Source: Oscillospiraceae bacterium
GTDB taxonomy: Bacteria > Bacillota > Clostridia > UBA1212 > UBA1255
Reading direction: 5' to 3'
Length of the DNA stretch: 64,000 nt
NCBI GenBank assembly: GCA_015069185.1
Contig: SVJB01000003.1
Coordinates: 62,001 to 126,000 of the forward strand
Positions 7,356 to 16,882 of this stretch are shown piece by piece. A model generated the notes under the pieces. It did not search any database, was not told the origin of the DNA, and saw only the letters and a list, made by a program, of their open reading frames with translations. Made by a program: the position numbers and the translations under genes. Position 1 is the first letter of the stretch. Each line of letters begins with the position of its first letter.

Positions 7356-9125
7356 ATGAGTCTGAAAAGACAAATGAAAAGTATAAAAATGCTTTTTGAT
7401 TTGTTCACGCCGGATAAGCAGATTGCGCCTACAATACAACATGTACCACAAAAAAAGTGTTGGGAGGGCAGCATCCGTAGCTGTTCCGGTGAATTTCATT
7501 TTCCATTCTCAACACCGGAACGAGAAGGAATAGACACTCATTATATAAGAGAATATATCAGAGAATTAAATATAGAGCCAACTGTTGATATTCACAATAT
7601 AATGATATTGCGTCACGGCAACATTATATGGCAACAGAGCTTTGGGGGATATAATGCTGATTTGTGGCATGTATGCTATTCCCTTAGCAAAACAGTAACA
7701 GGACTGGCAATTGGTATTATGTGGGATCAAGCCCTTATTGATCTGGATGAGAGTATTTCAGATATATTCGCTCATCGCATTACCAGCCGCCAGTATCAGA
7801 CTCACAAGGAAGTCACTGTGAGAAACCTTCTTAATATGACAAGTGGTGTCTTGTTTAACGAAGCTTCTGCTCTTACAGAGGATGACTGGGTTAAGGGTTT
7901 CTTTGAAGCTGTTGTTATAAATAAACCTGGAAAGAAATTTTACTATAACAGTATGAATTCTTTTATGTTAAGCGCCATTATTAAGGAAAGAACAGGCTTA
8001 AATATGATGGATTATCTACAAAGCCGTTTGTGGCAACCGCTTGATATCCAAGATGTTTATTGGGAACTGTCTCCGTGTGGCATTGAGAAAGGCGGTTGGG
8101 GACTTTATCTGAAGCTGGCAGATACTGCTAAATTAGGCCAGTTGATTATGAATGATGGCATATGGCAGAGCGATCGAATTATCTCCGCAAAATGGTTGGA
8201 AATGTCAACTTCCAATGTAAGGAGACTACCTGCGTCTTTTGGTGATTATAATTATGGGTATCATATATGGGTAGGCAAGCATCAGCCATCGTTTCTTTTA
8301 AACGGAATGTTCGGTCAGAATATGTTGGGAATCAAAGATACAGGAGTGCTGATTATTGCAAATGGTGGCAACGATGAGTTGTTTCAGAAGGGTGAATTTT
8401 TTAATATTACTCATAAGTATTTTGGTGAAAAATTTTTTCCGGCATCTACAGGGTTGCCTGTTAACTTTAATAATGAGATATCAGAAGAAATATCTGATAT
8501 TAATACTCTTTCCCGTGAAAAGGCAGCAAGACGTAGCTTTGTTAGGCTGGCTCATAAGCTAAATGGTAATAGATACGAATTTAAATGCAAAAATGCTGTG
8601 GCTGTAGGTTTGATGCCACTTATAATGCAGGTAACACAAAACAATTTCACAAAAGGGGTCAGCGCTGTTGAATTTAAGAGAGGGATACAGCTTGATGGAC
8701 GAAAACGCATACCGGTAATTAATATTACTTTCACCGAAAATAATAAAGAATATATAATTCCGGTAATATATGGAAAGTCCGGCCGGACACAGATCGAGTT
8801 TGATGGAGAACAGTTTGAGATTTGTATTACAGGCACCATACGACATGGGCATCTACAAATACGGATTTCATATATGGAAATGGCCAATTCCAGAATTATT
8901 GAGTTGCAATTGAAGCAAAATACTAACTTGATTGAATTGGTATTCAGTGAGATACCGTCAGCAGAATTTATAAATCGGAATCTTGAGATGCTACTTAATG
9001 GAAAAATAAAATCTCCCGGCGCACATAAGGTACTGCACAAGGCACTGACACGGATGCAGACTAAGGTGACGGAGACCTTAGCACCTGTTCTGATTGGTAC
9101 CAAAATTAATGATAACAATAAATAA
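7356..9125 (+). CDS. Serine hydrolase (beta-lactamase/penicillin-binding fold) with extra C-terminal region
   Basis: Residues about 50-370 are a class C beta-lactamase-like serine hydrolase. The S-x-x-K motif is SLSK at 109-112, with the Ser as nucleophile, and a YNS near residues 199-201 fits the Y-x-N motif. The start is the ATG at 7356 behind GGGGAGG. No signal peptide or membrane segment is visible, so it looks cytosolic, which is odd for a penicillin-recognising fold. Residues about 390-585 form an additional beta-rich region that I do not recognise. It opens a same-strand run with the metallophosphoesterase, MgtC-like and L,D-transpeptidase genes. The substrate is unknown; an esterase or amidase role is as likely as beta-lactam hydrolysis. 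Confidence 0.8.
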   Translation: MSLKRQMKSIKMLFDLFTPDKQIAPTIQHVPQKKCWEGSIRSCSGEFHFPFSTPEREGIDTHYIREYIRELNIEPTVDIHNIMILRHGNIIWQQSFGGYNADLWHVCYSLSKTVTGLAIGIMWDQALIDLDESISDIFAHRITSRQYQTHKEVTVRNLLNMTSGVLFNEASALTEDDWVKGFFEAVVINKPGKKFYYNSMNSFMLSAIIKERTGLNMMDYLQSRLWQPLDIQDVYWELSPCGIEKGGWGLYLKLADTAKLGQLIMNDGIWQSDRIISAKWLEMSTSNVRRLPASFGDYNYGYHIWVGKHQPSFLLNGMFGQNMLGIKDTGVLIIANGGNDELFQKGEFFNITHKYFGEKFFPASTGLPVNFNNEISEEISDINTLSREKAARRSFVRLAHKLNGNRYEFKCKNAVAVGLMPLIMQVTQNNFTKGVSAVEFKRGIQLDGRKRIPVINITFTENNKEYIIPVIYGKSGRTQIEFDGEQFEICITGTIRHGHLQIRISYMEMANSRIIELQLKQNTNLIELVFSEIPSAEFINRNLEMLLNGKIKSPGAHKVLHKALTRMQTKVTETLAPVLIGTKINDNNK

Positions 9126-9187
9126 TTGTTGCTTGCTATTCCCTGGAATATGGATTAGAATAAGCCTCGATTGCAGGAGGCGAGTTT

Positions 9188-10027
9188 ATGGCAGCAGAAA
9201 ATTTCTTTAATATTAGAATTCCGGGAATTACAGGTAAATATACTATTATGCATGTGTCGGATGTACATGTGGTGGCAACCTATGAGGACGAGGATCCTAG
9301 GGCAGTAGATGCTACTGTGCATCGCATTCCGTTTTTCTTTAGCTCCGAACAGGAATCAATTGATAGATGGTTTGGTTTTATTGAGGAATCAAAGCAAATC
9401 AAGGCTGATTGCATGGTATTGACAGGAGATATTATTGATTTCCCGTCCCAAGAGAATATGGATGTACTGGATAAAGGCTTGTCACAGCTTGAGTGCCCGT
9501 ATGTTTATTGTCTTGGCAATCATGATTGGTCTTTTGGTTACGATTATCATACTGACAATGCTGTGAAAAATCAGCGCCCCAAGTTTGAGAAATATACAGG
9601 TCCGGATAGCGAATATTCTATATTAGATATGGGTGAATTTGCCATAATCGCAGTTGATGACAGCTTAGATAAGGTGAGTCCGACTGTAGTAGAGGGTGTG
9701 AAGAAAGCTTTTTCTATGGACAAACCGATTATTATAGCTATGCATATTCCTATTTGTGCCAGTAAATACCCTGAAAATACTTTACATGCAGACACAAGCG
9801 CTTACTGGGGCAGAGATATTTGCATCGGTGACAGCGGCATCACACCAGACAGTACGACACAGGAGTTTATTGATATGATTTCAGACGAGAATAGTCCTGT
9901 AGTAGCTATACTTGCAGGTCATATTCATTTTGTACATAAGGATAAAATCAACAGTAAGGTAAATCAATATGTATGTTGCCATTGTACACAAGGACAATAT
10001 ACATTATTGACTGTAACAGGTGAATAA
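9188..10027 (+). CDS. Calcineurin-like metallophosphoesterase
   Basis: Two-metal phosphoesterase with the complete ligand set in order: D25-x-H27, D81 in TGD, N111-H112-D113, H186 in AMH, and H245-x-H247 in AGHIH. The length is 279 residues with no signal peptide, so it is probably cytosolic. An AGGAGG ribosome site sits before the ATG at 9188. It follows the serine hydrolase after 62 nt on the same strand. The substrate cannot be told; homologs act on cyclic nucleotides, phosphoproteins or nucleotide sugars. Confidence 0.85.
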   Translation: MAAENFFNIRIPGITGKYTIMHVSDVHVVATYEDEDPRAVDATVHRIPFFFSSEQESIDRWFGFIEESKQIKADCMVLTGDIIDFPSQENMDVLDKGLSQLECPYVYCLGNHDWSFGYDYHTDNAVKNQRPKFEKYTGPDSEYSILDMGEFAIIAVDDSLDKVSPTVVEGVKKAFSMDKPIIIAMHIPICASKYPENTLHADTSAYWGRDICIGDSGITPDSTTQEFIDMISDENSPVVAILAGHIHFVHKDKINSKVNQYVCCHCTQGQYTLLTVTGE

Positions 10028-10079
10028 AGAGACCTGCTATTGAATAAAATTGTTTTAATGATAAAAGAAAAGAGAAAAC

Positions 10080-10772
10080 ATGCTAGATTTTTTAGATCCA
10101 ATCAGAGAATTAAATATACAAAGTTTGATTATCAGATGTCTGCTTACTATGGTGCTTAGCGGTGTTATAGGATTGCAAAGAGGTAGACACGGCAGGGCCG
10201 CAGGCCTCAGAACCCACGTGCTTGTGAGCCTTGGTGGAGCCCTTACCGTAATGCTTGGCCTATATACAACACAGATACTGGGGTTTAGTTCTGATCCGCT
10301 TAGAGTAGGTGCGCAGGTAATATCCGGTATTGGGTTCCTTGGTGTGGGCACTATTCTTGTAAAAGGTGATGCAAAGATTACAGGTCTTACCACAGCTGCC
10401 GGCTTGTGGGCAACGGCAGCCATTGGCATGGCAGCTGGTGCCGGGTTCTATGAAGGCGCTGTCATTGTAGCAGCCTTGATGATTATTACTTTCACGATCT
10501 TTATTAAACTTGAGATTAAGATTAATAGAAATGTTAAGCAAATGTACATATATATTGAACTCAATCAGGCCGATAAGGCTTCTGAGGTTGTGGATTTCTT
10601 AAAAAAACAGTATAATTACATTTGGGTACAGGTAATTCCTGCCAGAAGTAATACTCCCGGCCATATTGGTATTACATCCTGTATAAATATCGTAAATCAC
10701 GATGATGCCCAGGATAAGATTAATAGTATCAGTGAATTAGACGGCGTTTCATTTGCTGTAGAGAGTATATAA
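10080..10772 (+). CDS. MgtC/SapB family membrane protein
   Basis: An N-terminal hydrophobic half (about residues 15-155) holds several membrane helices with the family signatures SGVIGLQRG, GGALTVMLG and SGIGFLGVGTI, followed by a soluble C-terminal domain (about 160-230) of ACT-like size. MgtC-type proteins affect magnesium homeostasis and ATP synthase activity in pathogens, but most family members such as this one are uncharacterised. It has 230 residues and an ATG at 10080 behind an A/G-rich site. It is 21 nt upstream of the L,D-transpeptidase gene, so the two are probably co-transcribed. Confidence 0.85.
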   Translation: MLDFLDPIRELNIQSLIIRCLLTMVLSGVIGLQRGRHGRAAGLRTHVLVSLGGALTVMLGLYTTQILGFSSDPLRVGAQVISGIGFLGVGTILVKGDAKITGLTTAAGLWATAAIGMAAGAGFYEGAVIVAALMIITFTIFIKLEIKINRNVKQMYIYIELNQADKASEVVDFLKKQYNYIWVQVIPARSNTPGHIGITSCINIVNHDDAQDKINSISELDGVSFAVESI

Positions 10773-10793
10773 AGAAGTAAAGAGGTACAAAAG

Positions 10794-11663
10794 ATGAGTG
10801 GTAACAAAAGTGACAAGATTATTTACATTGTGTTTGCAGTTGCAGCATTATTCTTTGTTGTGACTGTGTCTGTTTTGCTGTTTTCAAAATGTGCGGATGA
10901 TCCTGCCGGGACAGATATAACACCGCATACAACGATTAAGCCGGAACAGACACCGGAAGGCACTTTGCCCTCTGAGTCTACTTTACCGGACGCCACTAAT
11001 ACACAAGCCACTCCTACTATTACGACGGATCCATACAGTACACCATCTCCTACGCCTGTACCATCGCACATAATTGATAAGACAGCAGGAGCTTCTGTGA
11101 AAAAGAAGTACTACATCGAGGTATCTCTTAAAGCCCAGCTTGTGTATATTTATGAAATGACTGCCAGTGGAGGCAAAGGCCAGTTAGTTAAGGCAATGAT
11201 ATGTTCCACGGGACGTGCAGGAAATGAAACACCTGAGACAATATGGGTTATTTTAGAAAACAACATAAATGATCGCGCAAAATATAGATGGCAATGGCTA
11301 TATAATGATGTATCCGGCCATTATGCTACAAGGCTATTCGAAGTAACTAATTATGGACAAAGTAATGAGTCGTATGTTCATAGACCGTATCTTTTCCACT
11401 CAGTGCCATACGAGACATATGGAGAGAATGATACTTTGCAGTGGGAAGAATGGAACAAGCTTGGTACTCCTGCATCAGACGGCTGTATACGTCTTGCTGT
11501 AGAGGATTCTAAGTGGATATATGACAACGTAGCTGCTTATTCGTATGTTTTCACAATACAGGGCGTAGAGGATCCTATGTTGTGGAATGCTCTCAAACGC
11601 AAAGATATTGACGCTTCATATAAATATGACCCTACTGACTATGATTATATAGCTTCACTATAA
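10794..11663 (+). CDS. L,D-transpeptidase (YkuD domain), membrane-anchored
   Basis: Cell-wall enzyme expected to form 3-3 peptidoglycan cross-links or attach proteins. It has an N-terminal transmembrane anchor (about residues 9-30), a Thr/Pro/Ser-rich spacer (35-93) that likely spans the wall, and a YkuD domain (about 105-280) with H202 and the S228-x-G230-C231-x-R233 active site, C231 being the nucleophile. The ATG at 10794 follows AAGAGG. It ends a run of envelope-related genes, and the promoter of the next operon lies only about 55 nt downstream. The metal- and Thr/Pro-rich spacer type is common in clostridial YkuD enzymes. Confidence 0.9.
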   Translation: MSGNKSDKIIYIVFAVAALFFVVTVSVLLFSKCADDPAGTDITPHTTIKPEQTPEGTLPSESTLPDATNTQATPTITTDPYSTPSPTPVPSHIIDKTAGASVKKKYYIEVSLKAQLVYIYEMTASGGKGQLVKAMICSTGRAGNETPETIWVILENNINDRAKYRWQWLYNDVSGHYATRLFEVTNYGQSNESYVHRPYLFHSVPYETYGENDTLQWEEWNKLGTPASDGCIRLAVEDSKWIYDNVAAYSYVFTIQGVEDPMLWNALKRKDIDASYKYDPTDYDYIASL

Positions 11664-11719
11664 TTAAACTGCATAATGGTATGCGAAGTTGTTATTCATA
11701 AAACTTTAATATAAATGTA

Positions 11720-11748
11720 TTGACTGTATATAGTACATATTGTACACT
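11720..11748 (+). promoter_or_regulatory. Promoter of the AAA/transglutaminase operon
   Basis: TTGACT (11720-11725) and TACACT (11743-11748) are spaced by 17 nt. The spacer holds a GTACA-TAT-TGTAC inverted repeat that could be an operator. A TTG at 11748 is in frame with the next gene but lies inside the -10 box, so translation must start at the ATG at 11790. Confidence 0.65.
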
Positions 11749-11789
11749 TGAACTATAAAACAAAAGTTTGGATAGGGAGAGTTGATTAC

Positions 11790-13040
11790 ATGCTGGAGTT
11801 TTTATCTTCCCGCGGCGCTATGGGATTATATTTAATAGCATTGTTTATTCTTATTATTATTCTTGCAGTGAATATTATGATTGCTTTACGTATTATTCGG
11901 GAAAAAGCAGACGAGAATAAATCCACTCGTAAGAAAAAAGAAAAGAAAAGCGTTATGAAAGGCACACGCTTTACTATGTTGAATAAAATAGACAAAGAGA
12001 TGTCTTCATACAAACCGCCGGAGAAAAACAGCATAGAATTAAACACTTTCTGCGATACATTCAGAAACTTTGCGGCAAGCAAATTAGGTTTGTTTTATGA
12101 TATAAAGGATATACGTAGATTTGTTGCAGGCCTTGGAGTCACACGACTGCTTATTATACGTGGCATGTCGGGTACCGGAAAGACTTCTCTTGCATACGCA
12201 TTTGGACAGTTTTTGTCAAACGATTCAGTAATCGTACCGGTACAACCAATGTGGAAAGAACGGTCGGATCTTATTGGATACTTTAACGAATTTACCAGGC
12301 GCTTCAATGAAACAACATTACTTCGTAAGATGTATGAGGCTCTCTATAGTGATGAAATATACATAACAGTGCTTGATGAGGTAAATATTTCGCGAATAGA
12401 ATATTATTTTGCAGAATTCTTGTCACTTCTGGAAATTCCTGATGAGAATAAAAGATATCTTGATGTTGTATCAGATAGTTGGATAGGAGATCCGGAAAAG
12501 TTAAAAGATGGAAAAATATTATTACCGTCCAACATGTGGTTTGTAGGCACAGCCAATAATGATGACTCTACATTTGCAATATCAGACAAAGTGTACGATA
12601 GAGCAATGATTATTGACCTGGATAAGAAAGCCACACCTTTTATACCAGAAGATACCTGTAGTATTCGCATATCATACGATGAATTTTGCAGTCTTATAAA
12701 TAAAGCGACTACTCAATATACAATATCTGTTGAAACATTTACCAAAATACGTAAGTTGGATGAATACCTTCAGGAGGTTTTCAAAATATCTTTCGGAAAT
12801 AGAATCCTGCGTCAAATAGAGGCGTATATTCCTGTGATGATTGCTTGCGGAGGTACTGAAATGGATGCAGTGGACGACATAATCGCCAGGAAGATTCTAC
12901 GAAAATTAGACCAACAAAATCCTGCTTTCGTAAAGAATCATTCAGAACAACTGCGTAGAACGATTGAGACTTTATTTGGCCGGGATGTGCTTATGCAGAG
13001 TATAAACTATATAACTACAGGAGCAAAATATGGCAAATGA
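11790..13040 (+). CDS. Membrane-anchored McrB-like AAA+ ATPase, first copy
   Basis: One N-terminal membrane helix (about residues 11-34), a basic linker (about 35-60) and a cytosolic AAA+ domain. Walker A is GMSGTGKT at 125-132, Walker B is ITVLDEVN at 192-199, and TANNDDSTF (254-262) followed by D270-R271 fits the McrB-type sensor and arginine finger. The start is the ATG at 11790 behind GGGAGAG. It is 416 residues long. A close paralog starts 1.3 kb downstream, and the gene overlaps the next by 11 nt, so it is co-translated with it. The AAA subtype recalls McrB/MoxR clades, but no DNA- or methyl-binding domain is visible. The role is unknown; a remodelling ATPase acting with its operon partners is inferred. 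Confidence 0.8.
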   Translation: MLEFLSSRGAMGLYLIALFILIIILAVNIMIALRIIREKADENKSTRKKKEKKSVMKGTRFTMLNKIDKEMSSYKPPEKNSIELNTFCDTFRNFAASKLGLFYDIKDIRRFVAGLGVTRLLIIRGMSGTGKTSLAYAFGQFLSNDSVIVPVQPMWKERSDLIGYFNEFTRRFNETTLLRKMYEALYSDEIYITVLDEVNISRIEYYFAEFLSLLEIPDENKRYLDVVSDSWIGDPEKLKDGKILLPSNMWFVGTANNDDSTFAISDKVYDRAMIIDLDKKATPFIPEDTCSIRISYDEFCSLINKATTQYTISVETFTKIRKLDEYLQEVFKISFGNRILRQIEAYIPVMIACGGTEMDAVDDIIARKILRKLDQQNPAFVKNHSEQLRRTIETLFGRDVLMQSINYITTGAKYGK

Positions 13041-14373
13041 CAGATCAATAAATACTTATCATAAAGCATTTAAAGCATATTGCGGACAGGTTGATAGTGA
13101 TGTGTCTTGCCGCAGCTTTTCACAAGAAATAGCAAATGCACCCCAGCAAAGATTAGATACAACATTACATAGATGTCGTATAAATGGTGATTGGATAGAC
13201 AGAATTGAAGAGGGATTATCTTCCGTATCTAAAGCAATACAACAAAATCGCCAATTTATACATCAAAATGGTGAGATTGTTATTATAGAAAAGGCAAAAC
13301 GTGTGTCAAAGGCATCTGTGGCGCACTTGGCCAAGAATAGCAAATATATCACACATGAGCCTATTGATGATAATATAATCCCGGATAAGATATATATGGC
13401 AGAAAATCAAAATAATTATGCTGTATATGAAAACAGGTTTTTATATTTACTCCTGACGGAACTACAGACTTTTTTAGAGGAAAAATATAAAAAAATCAAT
13501 GAGGCATGCTCAAAATTCAAAGCGGAGGTATGGATTGATAAGAAAATACAAACTGAAAATAGTAAAATTAGATTCGCTCTGCAGTGTAAGGAAATCTCGG
13601 ATAGCGATGAGATGATATATCCGGATAAAGAAACGAAAGTGCTGGCAACAAGAATACAGAATCTGATGCGTAATACTGACGATTTATTACAAACAGGTCT
13701 TATGGTAGAAATGTCAACTGTAGATAAGTTGAAGCCTCCTGTCACAAGAACAAATGTACTTAGAATGGATCCGGATTTCCAAGGAGCAATGGTTCTTTAC
13801 GATTTTATTTCAAGTTACAAAGAAGATGGTTTTATATTAGAAGAAGTAAACAGAACTAACATACCATTTTCACTTCAGATGCAAAAGAACTTCGCACAGC
13901 TTGTATCTATGTGTACATATCTCATGCATCGGTATGGTGCTAATCTTGATGACGTATTAGAGCAGATGATACAAGAAGGGGAAGGTGCTGTTATAGGAGA
14001 GCAACATAGTTCTGCTGTGGAAACAAGCATGTCTTCGCATGAGGAAAGAAAGCCGGTACCAAATACTGATATACCAGTACAGAATATTGACACAATTAAT
14101 GAATTACGTGCAAGATTGGAAAATACACAGCAAGAGCTTGAACGAACAACACAGAAACTTTACTTTACTGCTGCACAGCTGCGTGGTGTGAGGGCTCAGT
14201 ATGGTTTGATATCATCTGAAGAGGATTATTCAAGTAAAGAACGCATAGAGGAACTGGAACAAGAGTGCGACGCTTTTTTAAGTTTCTTTGGTATGGAATG
14301 GAAGGAAGCAAAGAAAAAGATGAGAAGAAAATATTTGTGGCCTAAAAAGGAGACAAAAGAAAATGAAGACTGA
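13030..14373 (+). CDS. Uncharacterised partner protein, DUF2357-like
   Basis: A soluble 447-residue protein with no signal peptide or membrane helix. The central part (about 125-310), with YENRFLYLLL at 133-142 and TNVLRMDPDF at 241-250, resembles DUF2357-type proteins that pair with McrB-like ATPases; this match is from memory and tentative. Unlike nuclease-bearing relatives, I see no PD-(D/E)xK motif. A predicted coiled coil spans about 355-392, and the tail is acidic then basic. Its ATG overlaps the stop of the first AAA gene (ATGGCAAATGA), and its end overlaps the second AAA gene by 11 nt. Being translationally coupled between two ATPases points to a shared complex. Confidence 0.6.
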   Translation: MANDRSINTYHKAFKAYCGQVDSDVSCRSFSQEIANAPQQRLDTTLHRCRINGDWIDRIEEGLSSVSKAIQQNRQFIHQNGEIVIIEKAKRVSKASVAHLAKNSKYITHEPIDDNIIPDKIYMAENQNNYAVYENRFLYLLLTELQTFLEEKYKKINEACSKFKAEVWIDKKIQTENSKIRFALQCKEISDSDEMIYPDKETKVLATRIQNLMRNTDDLLQTGLMVEMSTVDKLKPPVTRTNVLRMDPDFQGAMVLYDFISSYKEDGFILEEVNRTNIPFSLQMQKNFAQLVSMCTYLMHRYGANLDDVLEQMIQEGEGAVIGEQHSSAVETSMSSHEERKPVPNTDIPVQNIDTINELRARLENTQQELERTTQKLYFTAAQLRGVRAQYGLISSEEDYSSKERIEELEQECDAFLSFFGMEWKEAKKKMRRKYLWPKKETKENED

Positions 14374-15721
14374 TCATCGTAAACTAAAAAAAAGAATAAT
14401 AGCACTAACAATTTGTATAGCTGTATTGTGTGCAATACTTTTGTATATGGTACTTGCCAATAGCAGGTATGTTGAGGTGATTTCGTATTTTTCATCGCTT
14501 TTAGTACAGAGGCCTTTGGTATATTTCATGTTGATGCTATGGGGCATAGTGTTGATAAGCCTTGTGATCTTGATTATTATAGTCATACATGATATTGTTG
14601 TTTTGCGCAAAAGCGGTAAGAAAAAATATCGTTTTTCCATGCTGAATGCTATTGATGACGAGATGCAAGGATATATAAGTCAGAACATAAATGAAACAAC
14701 TTTGCAGGAGTTTTGTGAAAATTTCAGAAGCTTTTGCTCTTATAAATTAGGCCTTTATTATGATATCAGTGTCATAAGACGTTTTATTGCAGGCATGGGA
14801 GTATCACATTTAATGATATTACAGGGTATGTCAGGAACAGGTAAAACATCTCTTGCGTATGCCTTTGGCGAGTATATATCAAATGAATCTGTGATTGTAC
14901 CGGTACAGCCTATGTGGAAAGAACGTTCTGATATGGTAGGATATTTTAATGAATTTACCGGTCGATTCAATGAAACTACTTTGCTACGTAAGATGTATGA
15001 AGCACAGTATACAGATAATATATACATAGTGGTATTGGATGAAGTAAATATATCAAGAATTGAGTATTATTTTGCTGAGTTCTTGTCATTGCTTGAGATT
15101 CCGGATGAGAATAAAAGATATCTTGAAGTAGTAACAGATGTTTGGCCGGATGATCCTAAGAAGCTTAAAGATGGAAAGATTTTGCTTCCTGCCAATATGT
15201 GGTTTATAGGTACTGCCAATAATGATGACTCTACCTTTGCAATATCAGATAAGGTATATGATAGAGCGATGATTGTTAATCTTGACAAGAAAGCAAAACC
15301 ATTTGATAGTACACCCGTGTACGAAAAGCAGATGTCATATAGATATTTCAAAAAGCTTTGTATAGAAGCAGGCGATAAGTACAAGATCAGCGAATCTACC
15401 GGGAATAATATAAGAAAACTGGACCAGTATCTGGTTCAGGTGTTTGGGATAACTTTTGGAAACAGAATATTGAGCCAGATTGAATCGTATGTTTCCATAA
15501 TGGTTGCATGTGGTGGCAGTGAACTTGATGCTGTGGATGATATGCTTGCCGGTAAAATATTGAGAAAATTGGAGCAATTAAATCCAACTTTTGTTCAGGA
15601 CCGCATCAATAATCTGAAAAATGTAATAGAAGGCTTATTTGGTGAAGGAAATATGCCGCTTTGCATTGAGTATATCGAAGAAAGAAGGAGGCTGACTACG
15701 TATGTTTCAACAGAAGCGTGA
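14363..15721 (+). CDS. Membrane-anchored McrB-like AAA+ ATPase, second copy
   Basis: Close paralog of the ATPase at 11790, near-identical over long stretches such as PVQPMWKERSD and NETTLLRKMYEA. It differs in having two membrane helices (about 12-32 and 52-78), so the AAA domain is held by a hairpin anchor. Walker A is GMSGTGKT at 155-162 and Walker B is IVVLDEVN at 222-229; the TANNDDSTF sensor and the following DRA are retained. It is 452 residues long. The start ATG at 14363 overlaps the previous gene, and its end overlaps the next gene by 20 nt. Two different anchors on like ATPases suggest a mixed ring at the membrane (inference). Confidence 0.8.
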   Translation: MKTDHRKLKKRIIALTICIAVLCAILLYMVLANSRYVEVISYFSSLLVQRPLVYFMLMLWGIVLISLVILIIIVIHDIVVLRKSGKKKYRFSMLNAIDDEMQGYISQNINETTLQEFCENFRSFCSYKLGLYYDISVIRRFIAGMGVSHLMILQGMSGTGKTSLAYAFGEYISNESVIVPVQPMWKERSDMVGYFNEFTGRFNETTLLRKMYEAQYTDNIYIVVLDEVNISRIEYYFAEFLSLLEIPDENKRYLEVVTDVWPDDPKKLKDGKILLPANMWFIGTANNDDSTFAISDKVYDRAMIVNLDKKAKPFDSTPVYEKQMSYRYFKKLCIEAGDKYKISESTGNNIRKLDQYLVQVFGITFGNRILSQIESYVSIMVACGGSELDAVDDMLAGKILRKLEQLNPTFVQDRINNLKNVIEGLFGEGNMPLCIEYIEERRRLTTYVSTEA

Positions 15722-16880
15722 TCAAGAAGCAAAGAAGCCCCTTGGCAGTATAACAAGCGTAGTTTGCTTTGCTCTGATAGGCTCAGCGATTATGATTCTT
15801 GTCTTACTTATTATGTCTCAGATCGGTATGTATTATCCTCGTAAGATTAACATAGGTTTTCGTACCGGTAGTGCGCGTATGCAGTATACCGGAGAGCCAC
15901 TGGATGCCAGAAACACGTTGTCTATTTCATGGGGAAAGCTGCTTGATGGACATTATATGCGTGTGGTGAGATATCCTACAATAACTGATGTTGGTAGCAT
16001 TGATAACAAAATAGAGTTTATTATTGAAGATGAGACAGGAGCAGATGTAACCGAACAGTACAATATCTATACACAATATGGAAGTCTGGAGATAACACCT
16101 ATACCAATTCATGTTTATACAGGAATCAGTCACAAAGTGTATGATGGAACACCATTGTCAAATGATTATTGGGAAATGAGTCAGACAAGTGAGTTAATAT
16201 CAGGTCATACGCTTATAGTTGAGTGTAAAACAGAAATAACAAATGCCGGCACTGTTATGAATATACCTGTGACAAAGGTTGTTGATGAAAAGGGATTAGA
16301 TGTTACATATTTATATAATGTTATCAATGTTAATGGTACGCTGACTGTAGAACCTATGACAATTACTGTACAGACCGGTTCTTATTTTGGCATATATAAC
16401 GGAGCTGCTGTTGGTAATTCTGATTATGAAATCATAGCAGGGGATTTGCTCCCGGGACATCAGTTGTATCCTGTTGCAATAACAGAACATAATAAAATCG
16501 GAGTTGTAGAGAATCATATACAATTTGCAGTAAAAGATGAAAAAGGCACAGATATGACAATGAACTACAATATTGAACAGGCAAAGGGAGTGTTGGATGT
16601 ATCGCCAAGAAAACTTGTAGTGCAAACAGGGAGTGGCTCGAAAAAATATGATGGTACACCACTGGAAAACAACTCATACAAGCTGATATCAGGATCTCTT
16701 TGCCCGGAACATAAATTGAAATTGGTATGTAGTTCTATTACCGGTATAGGGAAGAAAGATAATATGGTTTTGTCCTATCGTGTTTTATATACTGATTCAA
16801 ATGGTCACGAGATTGATGTGACTAATTGTTATCAGATTACATTTGAGTTTGGCATGTTGACAGTAACAGGCGGTGAATAA
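15702..16880 (+). CDS. Surface protein of four YDG-type repeats
   Basis: One N-terminal membrane anchor (about residues 17-40), then four tandem repeats of about 83 residues (49-132, 134-218, 219-302, 303-390) that fill the extracellular part. Each has the pattern KxYDGTPL near its start, a GH near its middle, a D[VM]T near its end and a closing GxLxV strand; repeats 1 and 3 have diverged to YTG and YNG. Such YDG/MBG-like domains occur in bacterial adhesins. It has 392 residues, overlaps the AAA gene upstream, and lies 2 nt before the transglutaminase gene, which carries the same repeats. The function is unknown; structural pairing with that protein is plausible. Confidence 0.72.
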   Translation: MFQQKRDQEAKKPLGSITSVVCFALIGSAIMILVLLIMSQIGMYYPRKINIGFRTGSARMQYTGEPLDARNTLSISWGKLLDGHYMRVVRYPTITDVGSIDNKIEFIIEDETGADVTEQYNIYTQYGSLEITPIPIHVYTGISHKVYDGTPLSNDYWEMSQTSELISGHTLIVECKTEITNAGTVMNIPVTKVVDEKGLDVTYLYNVINVNGTLTVEPMTITVQTGSYFGIYNGAAVGNSDYEIIAGDLLPGHQLYPVAITEHNKIGVVENHIQFAVKDEKGTDMTMNYNIEQAKGVLDVSPRKLVVQTGSGSKKYDGTPLENNSYKLISGSLCPEHKLKLVCSSITGIGKKDNMVLSYRVLYTDSNGHEIDVTNCYQITFEFGMLTVTGGE

Positions 16881-16882
16881 GT

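Noticed and set aside
11790..14373. McrBC restriction system
   Set aside because: There is no DNA-binding domain on the ATPase, no PD-(D/E)xK motif in the partner, and the ATPase is membrane-anchored.
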